From contig WEDG01000201.1 of NCBI GenBank assembly GCA_017591395.1, positions 1-64,000 of the forward strand: a DNA stretch of 64,000 nucleotides, given 5' to 3'. Each line of letters opens with the position of its first letter. Within the stretch, counting starts at the first letter, position 1. The DNA comes from Schistocephalus solidus. Its lineage: Eukaryota > Platyhelminthes > Cestoda > Diphyllobothriidea > Diphyllobothriidae. Below are positions 53,500 to 64,000 of this stretch, piece by piece. The notes beneath the pieces were generated by a model that saw only the letters and a program-made list of their open reading frames with translations, was not told where the DNA came from and did no database searches. The position numbers were made by a program, and so were the translations under genes.

Positions 53500-55284
53500 C
53501 TGGAATGTCCAATGCTGTATATACGTGTTCGAGATCTGGTTTGGCTTTATCCATTTAGCCCATCTTTTACATCGGGAGTAGCTTAGCCGTTCTTATGCTA
53601 GAGTAATAAGGCACATACTATTTGTATGCTTGAAATGGGCGTTTATAATCACACAGATTTAGGGAATACTTATAATAACAGGAAGAACAACCTCTGACAT
53701 CCACTGTAATACTGTAGGGAAATGCATATAAAATTGTGTTTTAGTGCGTGTCAACTTTAACCTGAGTGACCTTTCGTTTCACAGAAATCCTTTGTGAGTA
53801 TGCTGTCGATCCCCACTACAAAAAGTCAGTAATCTGCTTTTTCGCAGACTCTGGTACCTGCTTATGCAATTTTCCCCTGATGCTTGCTGCGGAAGGGGTC
53901 GGTTAAGTGCGATTAAGCGGCTGCAAACTGTTGAGGTGGAATACATCGTCTATTAAAAGATCACACTGGACTCTGACCTCTTTTTCCCAATATGTGACCT
54001 GATTTTTCGCCCTCACCACCCATTCTTCCATAAAGTTCTGAACACTTTTGTCCCTCCAACGCCTCCTTACAGCTATTCCCACGCCCACCAAATTCCGATG
54101 GTGACAAGGTAAAGAAAGCATGAGATGAGCGTGCATTCGCTGGTAAGGCACACATTCAGCCTCTGTATGCACAGAGTTGGTTCCTGAAAACTGCACATCG
54201 AGGTGCTCTTGAATTTCCTAGGAATGCCACAAAGGCCACATCCAGGAACCAATGTTGTCTCAGCCGCGAAGTCCGAAGGAGGATCAAGATGTTCCACCAG
54301 TCGTTCACGACGCAGGGATACCATGAGTAGCCTTATGGGCTCAGAATACGAGGCAGACATGGAAATGGGTACGAAAGTGAGATCGAATATTGATTCAGCC
54401 TCAGTTTACAGGGGCAGAAATGGTATTCGTGCTAGCCAGACGCATGTATGGTGAAATTTCGACCGTTTTGGATGGCGGCGTCCTCTTTGCGTGTGCCAAA
54501 GCACGTTGAAAACAAGACGGTTACTTCGCCCGGAGTCAGAACGACCGAAGAAGGATTCAGGTGCAGTGGCTGACACATCTAAACATCCAGTCTGTGCGTC
54601 TCGAAACGGCCTGGCCCGTACAAACTGGAACCAGGTTGTCACAGGAACAAAGCTGTGGCTCGAATCCCGTCTGTGTGGGTAGCCAGCCATATTGAGAACA
54701 AGGCCATTGTAACCTGGATCCACAGTCCTGAGGGGACCGACTAGCCAATCAGCTGGAGGATTTCAAACCATGACTTTCAACTCGTCGATGAATTTCAAAG
54801 CGCGTCAGCTGTCTTATGGGAAGAATGCGCCAAAATGCTCTGGAGGCAGATTCAGCATTCCTCCACACCCTCTTCCCTCTCTCCGCGCTCACAGGTCACC
54901 ATCCCACAGCCAGTCAGCCTTTGCTGCTAAACTTGAACAAATGGCTGGCCGTGGCGCTATGAGTCTGCACCCTAACAGGGCCATTGCAGCCCGTGTGACA
55001 TTTCTCACGGAATGAGGGGGCTCTTCGAAGCTAGATTTAAAACGCATCATGTGCGTACTCTTATCTCCCGCTTGGCCCATTGGAAGGGCAGAGTGAACTA
55101 TCTAAAAATTTTAGTGCAAACTGCTTTGGCGTCGGGCGACTGGTTTAGCGCGAAACGTTTTGCAACCATAAGGATTACAGTTCAATCGCATAGCTCCGGG
55201 TATAAGCAGCAGCGATGTCTCGTTCAGGATTATCTGAAGCTTTTTCGATAAGATAGGAGAATAGAAATTCTACTATTAAATAAA
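53500..55284. other. Unassigned; possible dispersed repeat on minus strand
   Basis: Minus-strand frames of 95-105 codons occur at 54360-54073 and 54723-54406. They overlap other open frames and show no domain. Between 54756 and 54660 the minus strand has TGGCTAGTCGG and GATTCGAGCC, similar to tRNA A and B boxes, but about 80 bases apart. A tRNA-related short repeat is possible but weak. Confidence 0.25.
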
Positions 55285-56160
55285 TAAATTGTATATTAAA
55301 GGCACAGAGGGACCCCATCATCAGCAAACTTAGTGTCGCGATATAAATAAATACAAAGTGGATAATTGCTGCACTATGTGAACAGCCATATGCAACGCAG
55401 GAATGAGTAGTTTAGTAGGTACATCCAATTCAGAACGATTCGCCCTTTTTCAAAAACAAATAGTCAACAATCTTTTTGGAATATACGATGAACTAGAAAA
55501 GAAGCAGTGAAAAACAACTCCTACGGTTAAATTGGGAGGCGGAGTTTGGCGGGCCGCCAATTTTAAAAAAAACTAGAAGAAAAAAACTCGCTTCTCTAAG
55601 AAATTAATAGTTAGAGTTGATGGGATTGGTACGATGCAATTGAGATAGTACTATGATGTTGCTGACAACGTATGAGGGTTCGGAACGCTCCTTGTCGGGT
55701 GAGAGATAATATAACAGCCGGAGCTACAGTTTATAACCATTAGGGAGGTGAGAGGAGGAACTCATTGTGGACAACAGGGTCGAAACGAAGAGGGGAAAGT
55801 AGGGGTTCACGAGATCATCACCGAAATGCGACCTTGCTGACTGCATTTTCCACCCCAAAAGATGGCCAAAACATCAGAATCTGCCACGATCATCAGCAGA
55901 TCCAGGAGACCATCGTCAGAGCTGCAAAAATCAGAGGAAAGCATCAAGGTTGTCAAGAGTTGGCGATGATAGTTTAAAAGGTCAGGGACGAAAAAGTGAC
56001 TGCGAGATTGACTTGCAGAGGGATAATGGAAACCTATTTATGAAAACCAATGTAATCTCAAAGGAACTGACCTCAAATACGAGGACCCTTTTAAAAATCC
56101 AAAAGTTGCGAGTTTGCGAAGGAAACGAGAACAAGGACTTTATATCTCCGAAACGTTAAA
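55285..56160 (-). mobile_element. CR1-A copy 5: 3' UTR and ORF2 end
   Basis: The minus-strand counterpart of 1-1030. It runs from the tail ATTTATTTATTTAAT (55285) through the 3' UTR to TCGCAACTTTTGGATTTTTA near 56110. The ENE-like fold is at 55501-55594: GAAGC/GCTTC lower stem with an extra G, CTTCTA/TAGGAG upper stem where one C-G becomes U-G. Confidence 0.8.
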
Positions 56161-58767
56161 TGTTAGCGTTATTTGGTTTTGAAAGTAGCTAATGTAGACG
56201 ACAACCTAATCTCGAGTGGAAGATTATTCCAGATGGAAAGTTTATTTGGAGGCAAAAACTGAGAACCGTACGTTGTGGAGCTAAGGGGTGGTGAAAAATG
56301 ATCATGGAGGAATTACGAGTGGCATAGGGTCGCTCTAACCGGAGTGAGCGCGTTAGTCGTGGGAGATTTGGACTAGAGTTAAACGCGAAAACAGGGAAGT
56401 TGAGGCCGACTTCGAGTCTTCTAACCCACAGAAATTTAGTTTGTGAACTGGCATCTATCCGTATAAGAGATAATGGATCAGGGAGAGAAAATAGTCTTTC
56501 GTTAAATATCCTCTGAACTTTTTCAAATCTTACTGCGGTCAGAGGCGTTCATCAGCCCAAAGAGGGACAGTCAGTATTCTAGGATAGGAAGAACAAACAT
56601 TCGCGGTACAGTTTTAACTTTATTTCCGGAAGGAAGAAATTATGTGATATAAAACGACATATCTGTGCAGCCTTTGCAGAAATTAGATCTGCATGAGGCG
56701 ATAATGCTAGCTTATTCGTGTAGCTTAGATCTAAGTCTTTTATGGTTGATCGTTCTAAAAGTGTACTATTTTGAAATACTAGGGGGTCCAGGAAGCTTGG
56801 GGGCCCAAAAAGCACATGAAAACTACTTTTTGGATGGAGAAAATTCCATCTACCAAATAGAGCTCCAACGTGAGAGCATAAAGTAGATCAGTGTGTATTT
56901 TTTTCAAGGCAACTATCGGCGGTGTCTTTCGAAAAATGAGTAAAAATGAACTTGAGATCGTCAGCGTAAACGAAAATTTTGTGAATTTTTAAGCATAATT
57001 GAAATTTCTTTTATGTGCAGAATGAAGAGAGGGACCTAGAGACCGTGCCTTGAAAAATGCCACTCGTGATCGGCTGAGGCATCGGGTAGATATTTACCTA
57101 CTAAAACGCTCTGGCTGTGGTTAGACAAGAAGGAAACAATGAAGTCAAGGAGAGAGGCCGGATGCCGAGAGCTTCCAGTTTCACTCAGAAGACGTCTGTG
57201 CGGTACCTTGCGTCAAAGGCTCTTTTCTCAGGTCAAAATTAGATCTCAAATACTAACAGCTGCTCATTTCGAAGGGAAGTGACGAGATTAAGAAAAGCTA
57301 AGTGACACACTTCGCATGATCTTCCGAGTAGAAAACCATATTGCGAGTCGCTTTAAAAGCTTATTTTTCTAGGCAAAAGTCAAGAATTTAATCAAAAATA
57401 ATTTTCTTCAAGAAGTTTTGCTAAAGCCGGTGGGTTTTGTGAACACCTCGAAAATTATTTACGTCCGAACGAGATCCCGACTTGAAGACAGAAAGAATAA
57501 TAGATGTCTTCCGATAAGTCAGGAAAGAATCCGTTTTAAAAGATAAACTGAGGAATATGGCTAACCAATCGGTGGAAGCTCGGCACTCTCTTGATAACTG
57601 AGTTTGGAATACCGTCAGTCCCAGGAGAGTATGCGTTTTTAGATGAATCATTTGCTTTCGAATTAATTCGAAGGAGAAATCAATGGTGCTGATGACATTG
57701 ATTGAGGATGGATGAAAAACGTTGGAACCGGTTCAGCTTTCATCGTAAGATGATTTGAAAAGAACGCACTAAAACAATTTCTGACTTTTCAGAGTCTTCG
57801 AGAACGAATTTCTTTGTCTTCATTAAGTAATGGAGGAATTTTCGTAACCTCGTTTAGAGAAGGATCGGCGACGGAACAGTTGAGCACCAGATTTTGCAGA
57901 GTTTGGCTCGCCGAGTGCGCAAGATTCCCTCTGTATGTCACGTGCAAGACGAATCTTAGAGGCTTATTCAAAAATCTCTGCGATCCTTAGACGGACAGAT
58001 AACGAACTAGTAGATTGACTCTTTTTAAACTGCCTCCTCAATGTCTTTAGTCCTGGCAAAAGAAAGCGAGGAACGGTGAATTACGAAGCGTAGGGCTTGA
58101 CAATTTTTGTTGGCACAAATTCCAGGATGTAATTTGAAACAAACGGACATGAAGTCACAAAAGACTTGCTGCGTCGTTCGTGGAGAAAGATAGCTGCTAG
58201 TCCAATGAGTCAAAAAGTTATTAATTGCGCTCATAGCCGCGAGGTCAAAAGCATGATAGGTACTGAACGTCACAAAGCATCGAAAGAGACAATCGGAAGG
58301 CAAACAGTAGAATTAATGTATGGTCACTTTTGGACGAGGCCCTGCTTACAATCCACGAAGAGTGGAGCAACGTTGTTTTTGAAAATCAGGTCTAAAATAT
58401 ACTTGTCTCTCGTTGAAGAACGGACTAGCCGGGACCAATAAGAAAAATTAATGGAATCTAGAACAGGCTGATATCTGGGTGGACAAAAGTTTGCAATCCA
58501 GTCAATTTCAGGAAAATTAAAAGCTCCAGCAATTATTTTAATGTTAAAATTGGACTCAAAAAACTAATTTAAAAATTTTACAAAGTTTTGCATCATCATC
58601 GGATGATGAATAATGCGGGTTGTAACTGCATGCCATAATCGCATTTGCCGGGGCGACAGGATAATAGATGCGAAACAGTAATTACCAGAGAATGACGTGG
58701 CAACTAGATCGAACGCGAAGTGCTTAAATGAACCTTTAATATAAAGAAGACAACCACCACCGCGCAT
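56161..58767 (-). pseudogene. CR1-A copy 5: ORF2 RT and endonuclease end
   Basis: Minus strand, in order from the 5' side: endonuclease FNIKIIAGAFNFPEIDW near 58500 (GDFN has become GAFN, losing the aspartate), linker, fingers ILSVFKSGSRSDVNNFRGVH (57500), and palm near 57200. YADD lies in KIFVYADDLKFIFTHFSK at about 56975, then IKDLDLSYTNKLALSPHAD (56750). The YADD box is intact. The ORF is broken at roughly ten sites, many of them in homopolymers. Confidence 0.8.
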
Positions 58768-59418
58768 ACTAATGCGGTCGTGACGGTAGACATCATACTG
58801 ATCTATGACAAGCAAAGAGTCGGAAATTAAGGGAGGGGTCCAAGATTCAGTTACACATAAAACATCGGGTTTTAACTCGAAAGCAATGGCTCTCAGTTGG
58901 GCCATCTTATTAATAACAGTTGGAACTTATTGTGGTTTGGAGGGTAACGGCCAAACTGCAACTTTCAGTAACAAAAAGGCTGAGAGAGATTTCTAAAAAG
59001 GTGTAGGAATACAACTTTCCGGTATCGAACCACCATAGGGATTAAGACCGGGATTTGCCTGCTAGTAGTTAAAAACGGAATTGCGGGAAAAGTAGATGGA
59101 ATATAGAGGCTGGTGGGAGAGGGCAAGCAGCTATAAGAATTAAGTGCTGGAAAGTCGGGTCTTGTATATCAGTTAACATGGTTAGGCTTTATTTGCCTGC
59201 TGGAGAGGCATGGTTAGTTTTGGAGAAGGCAGTATGCAGTTAGTTAGAACTGTGCTAAATTTCTTTTCGATTTAGGCTGGATTTTTGTCCTTCAGAAAAC
59301 ATGCCTTAGGTGATTTTATCAGGAATATAAGCTGACCCGTTCGGTTATGGGACGAGCTAGTTTGTGTAGGGTTTAATAAGTTGTCTTTAAATTGAGATGA
59401 TAGCGGATTTTTGTATTT
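58768..59418 (-). mobile_element. CR1-A copy 5: endonuclease start and upstream, duplicated block (left)
   Basis: The endonuclease start (LRAIAFELKPDVLCVTESW) lies at 58895-58840. This 650-base block is repeated at 61854-62509 in the same orientation. I count about 8 substitutions and about 16 single-base, mostly homopolymer, length differences. The left block ends at TTTTGTATTT, after which Rex1-like sequence follows. Confidence 0.85.
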
Positions 59419-61853
59419 TATTTTCTCTAACTGTACACTCCTCTACCTATTTTTATTTGATATTCTGTTTTTTTTTACGTTTATTTGTTTGTCTGAACTA
59501 TGTTTATAAGGTCATCTCTACACTACGCTAACACCTTTTTGAATGCACGTAAACTGAAAAATTTACCGAATAATTTCCATGAAGCCAGCTGTTGCCTTTT
59601 TCGGCCAATATGTCGGACGTGTGATTCCCCGTGCTCAAGTCTTCACGCTTTTATCAACAAAAACCTGCGCAGCGGAAAAACACCGCTGCGGTTGGCAATT
59701 CGCCTTGAAGCGTCAACCAAACGACAAACTGTCAATTCCCCGGCTTTCTTTCAACAAATTGTCGTTCGATCTTCAACAAAACTCATGATATGGAGTTACT
59801 TTTTGTTGAAAAAGAACATAGTAAGACTCAAGTGATTTGTCTTCAAGAGACATGGTTAAACAGTGACATTGACGCACAGCTCATTAGCCCCCGTCTTTCT
59901 GTTGCTTTTCGAGCAGATCGAAAATCTTCATCATCCAGTAGAGGCGGTGGGGTGGCTATTTTTGGTCAATAAGGATTGGTGTTTTAACTGTAAGTCCTTA
60001 TTTTCCTACTCTGAGAGTTTGATAGACGTTATTGCTGTCATCTGTAAGCCCCGATTTTTTATATACATTTAAGGGGCATCATATATGTTGGTATCTATAT
60101 TCCCCCTCTACCTGTGAAGGTGCGCTTAACCGTTTCTTTTGACTTTCTTTCGGAAAAACTTGCTTTGTGTCCTGCGAGCATCTTATTGTCTTATGTGGTG
60201 ATTTTTAATCGTGTGAATTTACGTCCGTTTACATTATTAGGCTTTGATGACCTTGTTTCCTTTAATACTCGCGCTGATGCCCCTCTTGATCACGTTTTGA
60301 CTAACCAATCCAAGTTCTTCCTTGTTAAGAACAGAGCTCCATTATCTGGTTCCGATCACTCTGTATTATTAGGCCTTCCAAAAATTTTACTCCGCTTCTA
60401 CACGTGCGCTGCTACTCAAACCGGAAAGGAAGAGTTAAGGTTCACGACACATCCCCGGAAAACATTTTTCTTCTCCAGACTTGCATATCGTACACTATTC
60501 CCGTCTTCCTCAGTCAATCCAATGTTGAGTCGTGTTTCCAGCTTCCTTACAACATTTTTAAAGAAATATTTAATATTTGTTGTCCTCTTGATGCAGTTTT
60601 GGTCCGACCACAGACAGAATTTCTTCCCCTTATCTAAAATCTTTAAGACGATAAAAAGAACTTCTTTACAAGCTTGGCATCGAGGCTGTCTTAAGGATGT
60701 TAACATCTTAATAAAAGTGAGATTTGCAGACTAAATGGTTTGTTTGTTAGTCAGCTTTTTGCCTCTCCGTCCAAACCTTCTTTTCGGCTTTCCTCTGCTG
60801 AACTCTGGAGGAATCTTAAGCGTCTCACTGGCCAATGTGGTAAACTGGCACATGTTGATGCTGATTTAGACGATCTAAACAAACATTTTTATCCATACTT
60901 CTACTGACTCCAATCCCCACAAACAACCTTTTTGTTACTACCAAGCGTTTTTTCTCCCGTGTCAGTGGCAACAGTGGAGAAACATCTGAAAAATGTTCGT
61001 GGTTCAACTGCTGCTGGGCCGGATGAAGTCTCACCATTTGTTTTAAAATACTGCTGCTCTCAGATTTCCCCTATTTTGACACATCTTATAAACATGTCCT
61101 TCATGGAGTCAAAGATCCCTGACATTTGGCGTTCAGTAAGAATTACTCCCATCCCTAAAAAGTCAGCTAATTTTGGTCCTAAATCTTTCCGTCCAATAGC
61201 CTGCTCTTCCGCTTTACTGAAGATTGCTGAACGAGTCGCTCTCGATACAATTAAGCCTTTTTCCTCCAATTTCTCCGACCCATTTACAATTTGCCTATAA
61301 GGCCCAGCGTAGTACCCTAGATGCTGTTGCCCTTGTAGTACATTCGGCTCTACGAGATTTAGATAAGGGCTGCCGCGCGTACGCATGCGCATTTCTTGAC
61401 TACTCCTCTGCCTTCAACACCATCCCGCGCCATCTCCTTCTTAATAAAACATCCGCGTCTGGCTCTCCCGGCTGGGTTGTCTCTTGGCTTGAAGATTATT
61501 TTACTTCCCGCACTCAATTCGTACAATCCGGCAAGCGGAATTCTACTGTCCTTCAAAACAACTGCGGTATTCTTCAAGGTGCCATCTTATCCCCTCACCT
61601 CTTTTCCATTCACACTGATGATTTGAGGTCACCAAATGACTGTCTGTACATCAAATATGCCGATGACATGGTTGTTGGTCATCCTCTTAAAAATCAGACA
61701 CATCTCCAGTGTCTGAAGGATGGCCTTGACCATGTTGCAGCCTGGTCGTCAGATAATGGCCTTCAACTGAACCATGAGAAGTCTGTCCAATGTGTTTTTC
61801 ACCTGCGACCATCCCCTAGTTCTCAATTCTCAGCCGTCCTTCCCAACGAGGGT
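59419..61853 (+). mobile_element. Rex1-like non-LTR element, 3'-truncated
   Basis: Endonuclease: VICLQETWLNSDIDAQ and SSRGGGVAIF (59830-59965), a GDFN step near 60190 broken by one extra T, then SGSDHSVLLGLPK. RT: VRGSTAAGPDEVSPFVLKY, NFGPKSFRPIACSSALLKI, FLDYSSAFNTIPRHLL, GILQGAILSPHLF, and YADD at 61656-61667. The 211-codon run 61224-61859 is open and well kept. DYSSAFNTI is typical of Rex1/L2-type RTs. The coding sequence stops dead at 61853 in the RT thumb, so the 3' end and tail are missing. Confidence 0.85.
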
Positions 61854-62509
61854 TACTAATGCGGTCGTGACGGTAGACATCATACTGATCTATGACAAGC
61901 AAAGAGTCGGAAATTAAGGGAGGGGTCCAAGATTCAGTTACACATAAAAACATCGGGTTTTAACTCGAAAAGCAATGGCTCTCAGTTGGGCCATCTTATT
62001 AATAACAGTTGGAACCTATTGTGGTTTTGGAGGGTAACGGCTAAACTGCAACTTTCAGTAACAAAAGGCTGAGAGAGATTTCTAAAAGTGTAGGAATACA
62101 ACTTTCCGGTATCGAACCACCATAGGGGGATTAAGACCGGGATTTGCCTGCTAGTAGTTAAAACGGAATGCGGGAAAAGTAGATGGAATATAGAGGCTGG
62201 TGGGAGAGGCGAAAGCAGCTATAAGAATTAGAGTGCTGGAAAGTCGGGTCTTGTATATCAGTTAACATGGTTAGGCTTTTATTTTGCCTGCTGGAGAGGC
62301 ATGGTTAGTTTTTGGAGAAGGCAGTATGCAGTTAGTTAGAACTGTGCTAAATTTCTTTTCGATTTGGGCTGGATTTTCGTCCTTCAGAAAAGCATGCCTT
62401 AGGTGATTTTATCAGGAATATAAGATGACCCGTGAGGTTATGGGACGAGCTAGTTTGTGTAGGGTTAAATAAGTTGTCTTTAAATTGAGATGATAGTGGA
62501 TTTTGTATT
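61854..62509 (-). repeat. Duplicated CR1-A block (right copy)
   Basis: Starts at TACTAATGCGGTCGTGACGG, identical to the sequence at 58768, and ends at TTTTGTATTT, where CR1-A continues into ORF1. This copy has the intact link to the rest of the element; the left copy has the intact link to the endonuclease. Confidence 0.85.
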
Positions 62510-63430
62510 TGAAGTACGCTATTTATGCGATGTGGCTCGGGAAATTTCACGGAGAGGCCTGGAGAACTGCGTTTAAGAGGGAAGCTGTCAGTCTAAGTAC
62601 TTTAGACGGCATACATTCTTTAGACGGGGTTGCGGACATTACAGGTGGGCTAAAAGCATCGGAAATTCCATTAATCGGCCTTCGGGGAAATGAAGTAGAA
62701 GGTGGAATTGAGTGGCTGACCGAACTGCACATCAGAGAAGATGGCTTAACCGGTGCATTGAGGTTAGTGGAAATACGACCAGACTTGTGAATATTAGGTT
62801 GAGAAGTTGATGATAGGAGCGACCCATTTCTTCGCTGTATTGGAGTAAGTTCTCGACAAAGGAAACATTTGGTCATCTCCAAATAGCGAGATGTGCGACC
62901 TCATTGAGTGCAGATTGAGTCCACCTCAATTGTTGAAAACAATTTAACTGAGATAAGAGAGAGGCGTTTTGCTTCCACTATTTTGTAGTTGAAACCATCC
63001 GAGTAAAAAAAGACTATAGCAACGTCAACTGGGCGTCTGTGTGAGAGCATTTTTAGGACAAAATTATGATTACTTTTCTGTCTGTCCAAAGTCTCGCTGG
63101 TGACCAAGTGAACAAGATAGTTGAGACGTCTGCAATCCTGAGGGAAAATGAGATATGTTACCATCGAGCAGGTTGCCGAGTATAGATAAAATAGATCCAA
63201 CCTTCATCATGAAGTCCTTGCAGTTCTGCAAAGCGGACAGATCTAGCTGTTTAGCTTTAACTATTGGCCGCATATTTGAATTAATGTTGAGACTACTATG
63301 TGTAAGCAAGCAACGCTTTGGTCCAGAGGCAGGTAGTTTACGACGAGTTGAGGTTATTGGTTTCACCTTTCACCGAAAATATGAGTGCGATCTACGCAGG
63401 ATACGCAGGGTAAACAAAATTATGCTGATA
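62510..63430 (-). pseudogene. CR1-A copy 5: ORF1
   Basis: Minus strand: QLDLSALQNCKDFMMKVGSI then LGNLLDGN (63260-63170), FFYSDGFNYKIVEAKRLSLI (63010-62950), and a 111-codon stretch (62882-62547) with TKCFLCRELTPIQRRN and serine/proline-rich sequence. The start aligns with CR1-B copy 3. At least two frameshifts. Likely RNA-binding by position; no zinc knuckle is visible. Confidence 0.6.
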
Positions 63431-63489
63431 TAAATTTCCAATTGGTTGATAAAAATGGTTTCGGCTAACAAATTTTTGTTGGAATTTGA

Positions 63490-63615
63490 TAGTGTTTAAA
63501 ATTTCAACCATGAGGTAATTTCCATGAGGATAAGAGTTTGTGTTAAGGTTAGATAAGAATAGGGTTGATGTTAAGGATAGAGTTAGGCTTAGGGCGAAGG
63601 CTGGGGTGCTAGGAG
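63490..63615 (-). repeat. G/T-rich TTAGGG-like degenerate tract
   Basis: The plus strand has spaced AAGGTTAG, AATAGGGTTGA, GTTAAGGATAG, GTTAGGCTTAGGG units, resembling a degenerate array of TTAGGG, the animal telomere repeat. It lies just 5' of the CR1-A ORF1 start. An internal old telomere-like stretch or simple repeat. Confidence 0.45.
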
Positions 63616-64000
63616 TAAGGCTTACTAATATCAACTTTTCCGGAAACTTAGCGGAAGCCGTTGCCGGGTGGAAGAGGGTTGCTATTCCAACCTTACAAAA
63701 TGTTCAGTCATAAACTGAAGCAGCAGTCTGCTGTCCAATGTTCTAAGGAACAGTTTTGAATGCTTATCAGTCGGAAGAGGCTTAACCAGTACGGCGTGAT
63801 TGTGGCAAGCTGCTCCGGCCATCTCCAGCGCGGAAACTCGCCTATGGTACCTCGAGTCCGTCTGACGCGCCCCGTCAATCGATCGCTTGAGCTACGTGTG
63901 ACTAGGCACTAACCTGGTTAGAGCTCTAGGCCGGTCGACGCTGCAGACGAATAGGGTCCAGGAGCCCGCAGGCGATGGGACCAAAACCCTCAGCCACCGT
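63616..64000. other. Unassigned, GC-richer end of window
   Basis: No ORF or repeat match. The last 200 bases are GC-rich (CTAGGCCGGTCGACGCTGC) and unlike the preceding elements; they may begin another repeat that continues outside the window. Confidence 0.3.

Noticed and set aside
54660..54756. tRNA gene on the minus strand
   Set aside because: A- and B-box-like words are present but about 80 bases apart, and no cloverleaf pairing was found. Kept only as a weak repeat hint.
1..64000. CRISPR array, phage defence or bacterial operon
   Set aside because: No regularly spaced short repeats and no prokaryotic gene layout. All recognisable genes are eukaryotic retroelements.

Overview
The window is eukaryotic, AT-rich (roughly 60% by eye) and made almost entirely of decayed retrotransposons. 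I see no intact host gene, no operon-like arrangement and no CRISPR array. The mixture is flatworm-like: several CR1-like non-LTR families with an ORF1 and an endonuclease/reverse-transcriptase ORF2, a Penelope-like element with a GIY-YIG nuclease, an RTE element and a Rex1-like element. From memory of these families a tapeworm (diphyllobothriid type) is the best guess; that is inference. Family letters used below are local names given here.

Layout. 1-5490: tail of CR1-A, then a long CR1-C relic interrupted by a 5'-truncated CR1-D. 6510-9045: CR1-I joined to a Penelope tail, then CR1-B and CR1-A 3' ends. 9050-13990: CR1-J (minus) broken by CR1-E (plus), then CR1-K. 13990-19150: a nest of CR1-E, A, F and G pieces. 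19150-21400: CR1-H. 21406-26870: a long minus-strand CR1-B carrying insertions of G, D and a 45-bp E tail. 27265-29335: an RTE element cut off at its 3' side. 29739-30448: a minus-strand chimera, 5S rRNA-like head plus CR1-B tail. 30449-35190: plus-strand CR1-B. 35430-42210: CR1-M, I, E and N on the minus strand. 42830-48080: CR1-B-like piece, Penelope-like element, CR1-I. 48080-55280: mostly unassigned, with one degenerate Penelope-type RT. 55285-63430: a minus-strand CR1-A split by a Rex1-like element and a duplicated 0.65-kb block. 63430-64000: telomere-like G/T-rich sequence, then unassigned sequence.

The most interesting signal is in the non-coding 3' ends. At least four CR1-like families (A, D, E, N; more weakly B) share an RNA fold: a lower stem, two facing U-tracts, then a CUCC../..GGAG upper stem. 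The stem sequences differ between families while pairing is kept. This is the outline of ENE-type, poly(A)-clasping triple-helix elements. Families D, E and K also end in a short hairpin with a shared loop core (CUGUAA) and changing stems. Other leads are the 5S-CR1 chimera (SINE3-like or template-switch product), 40-50-bp insertions consisting only of retrotransposon 3' termini, and two copies of a Penelope/CR1-I junction. All folds and homologies were read by eye; no search or folding program was run.
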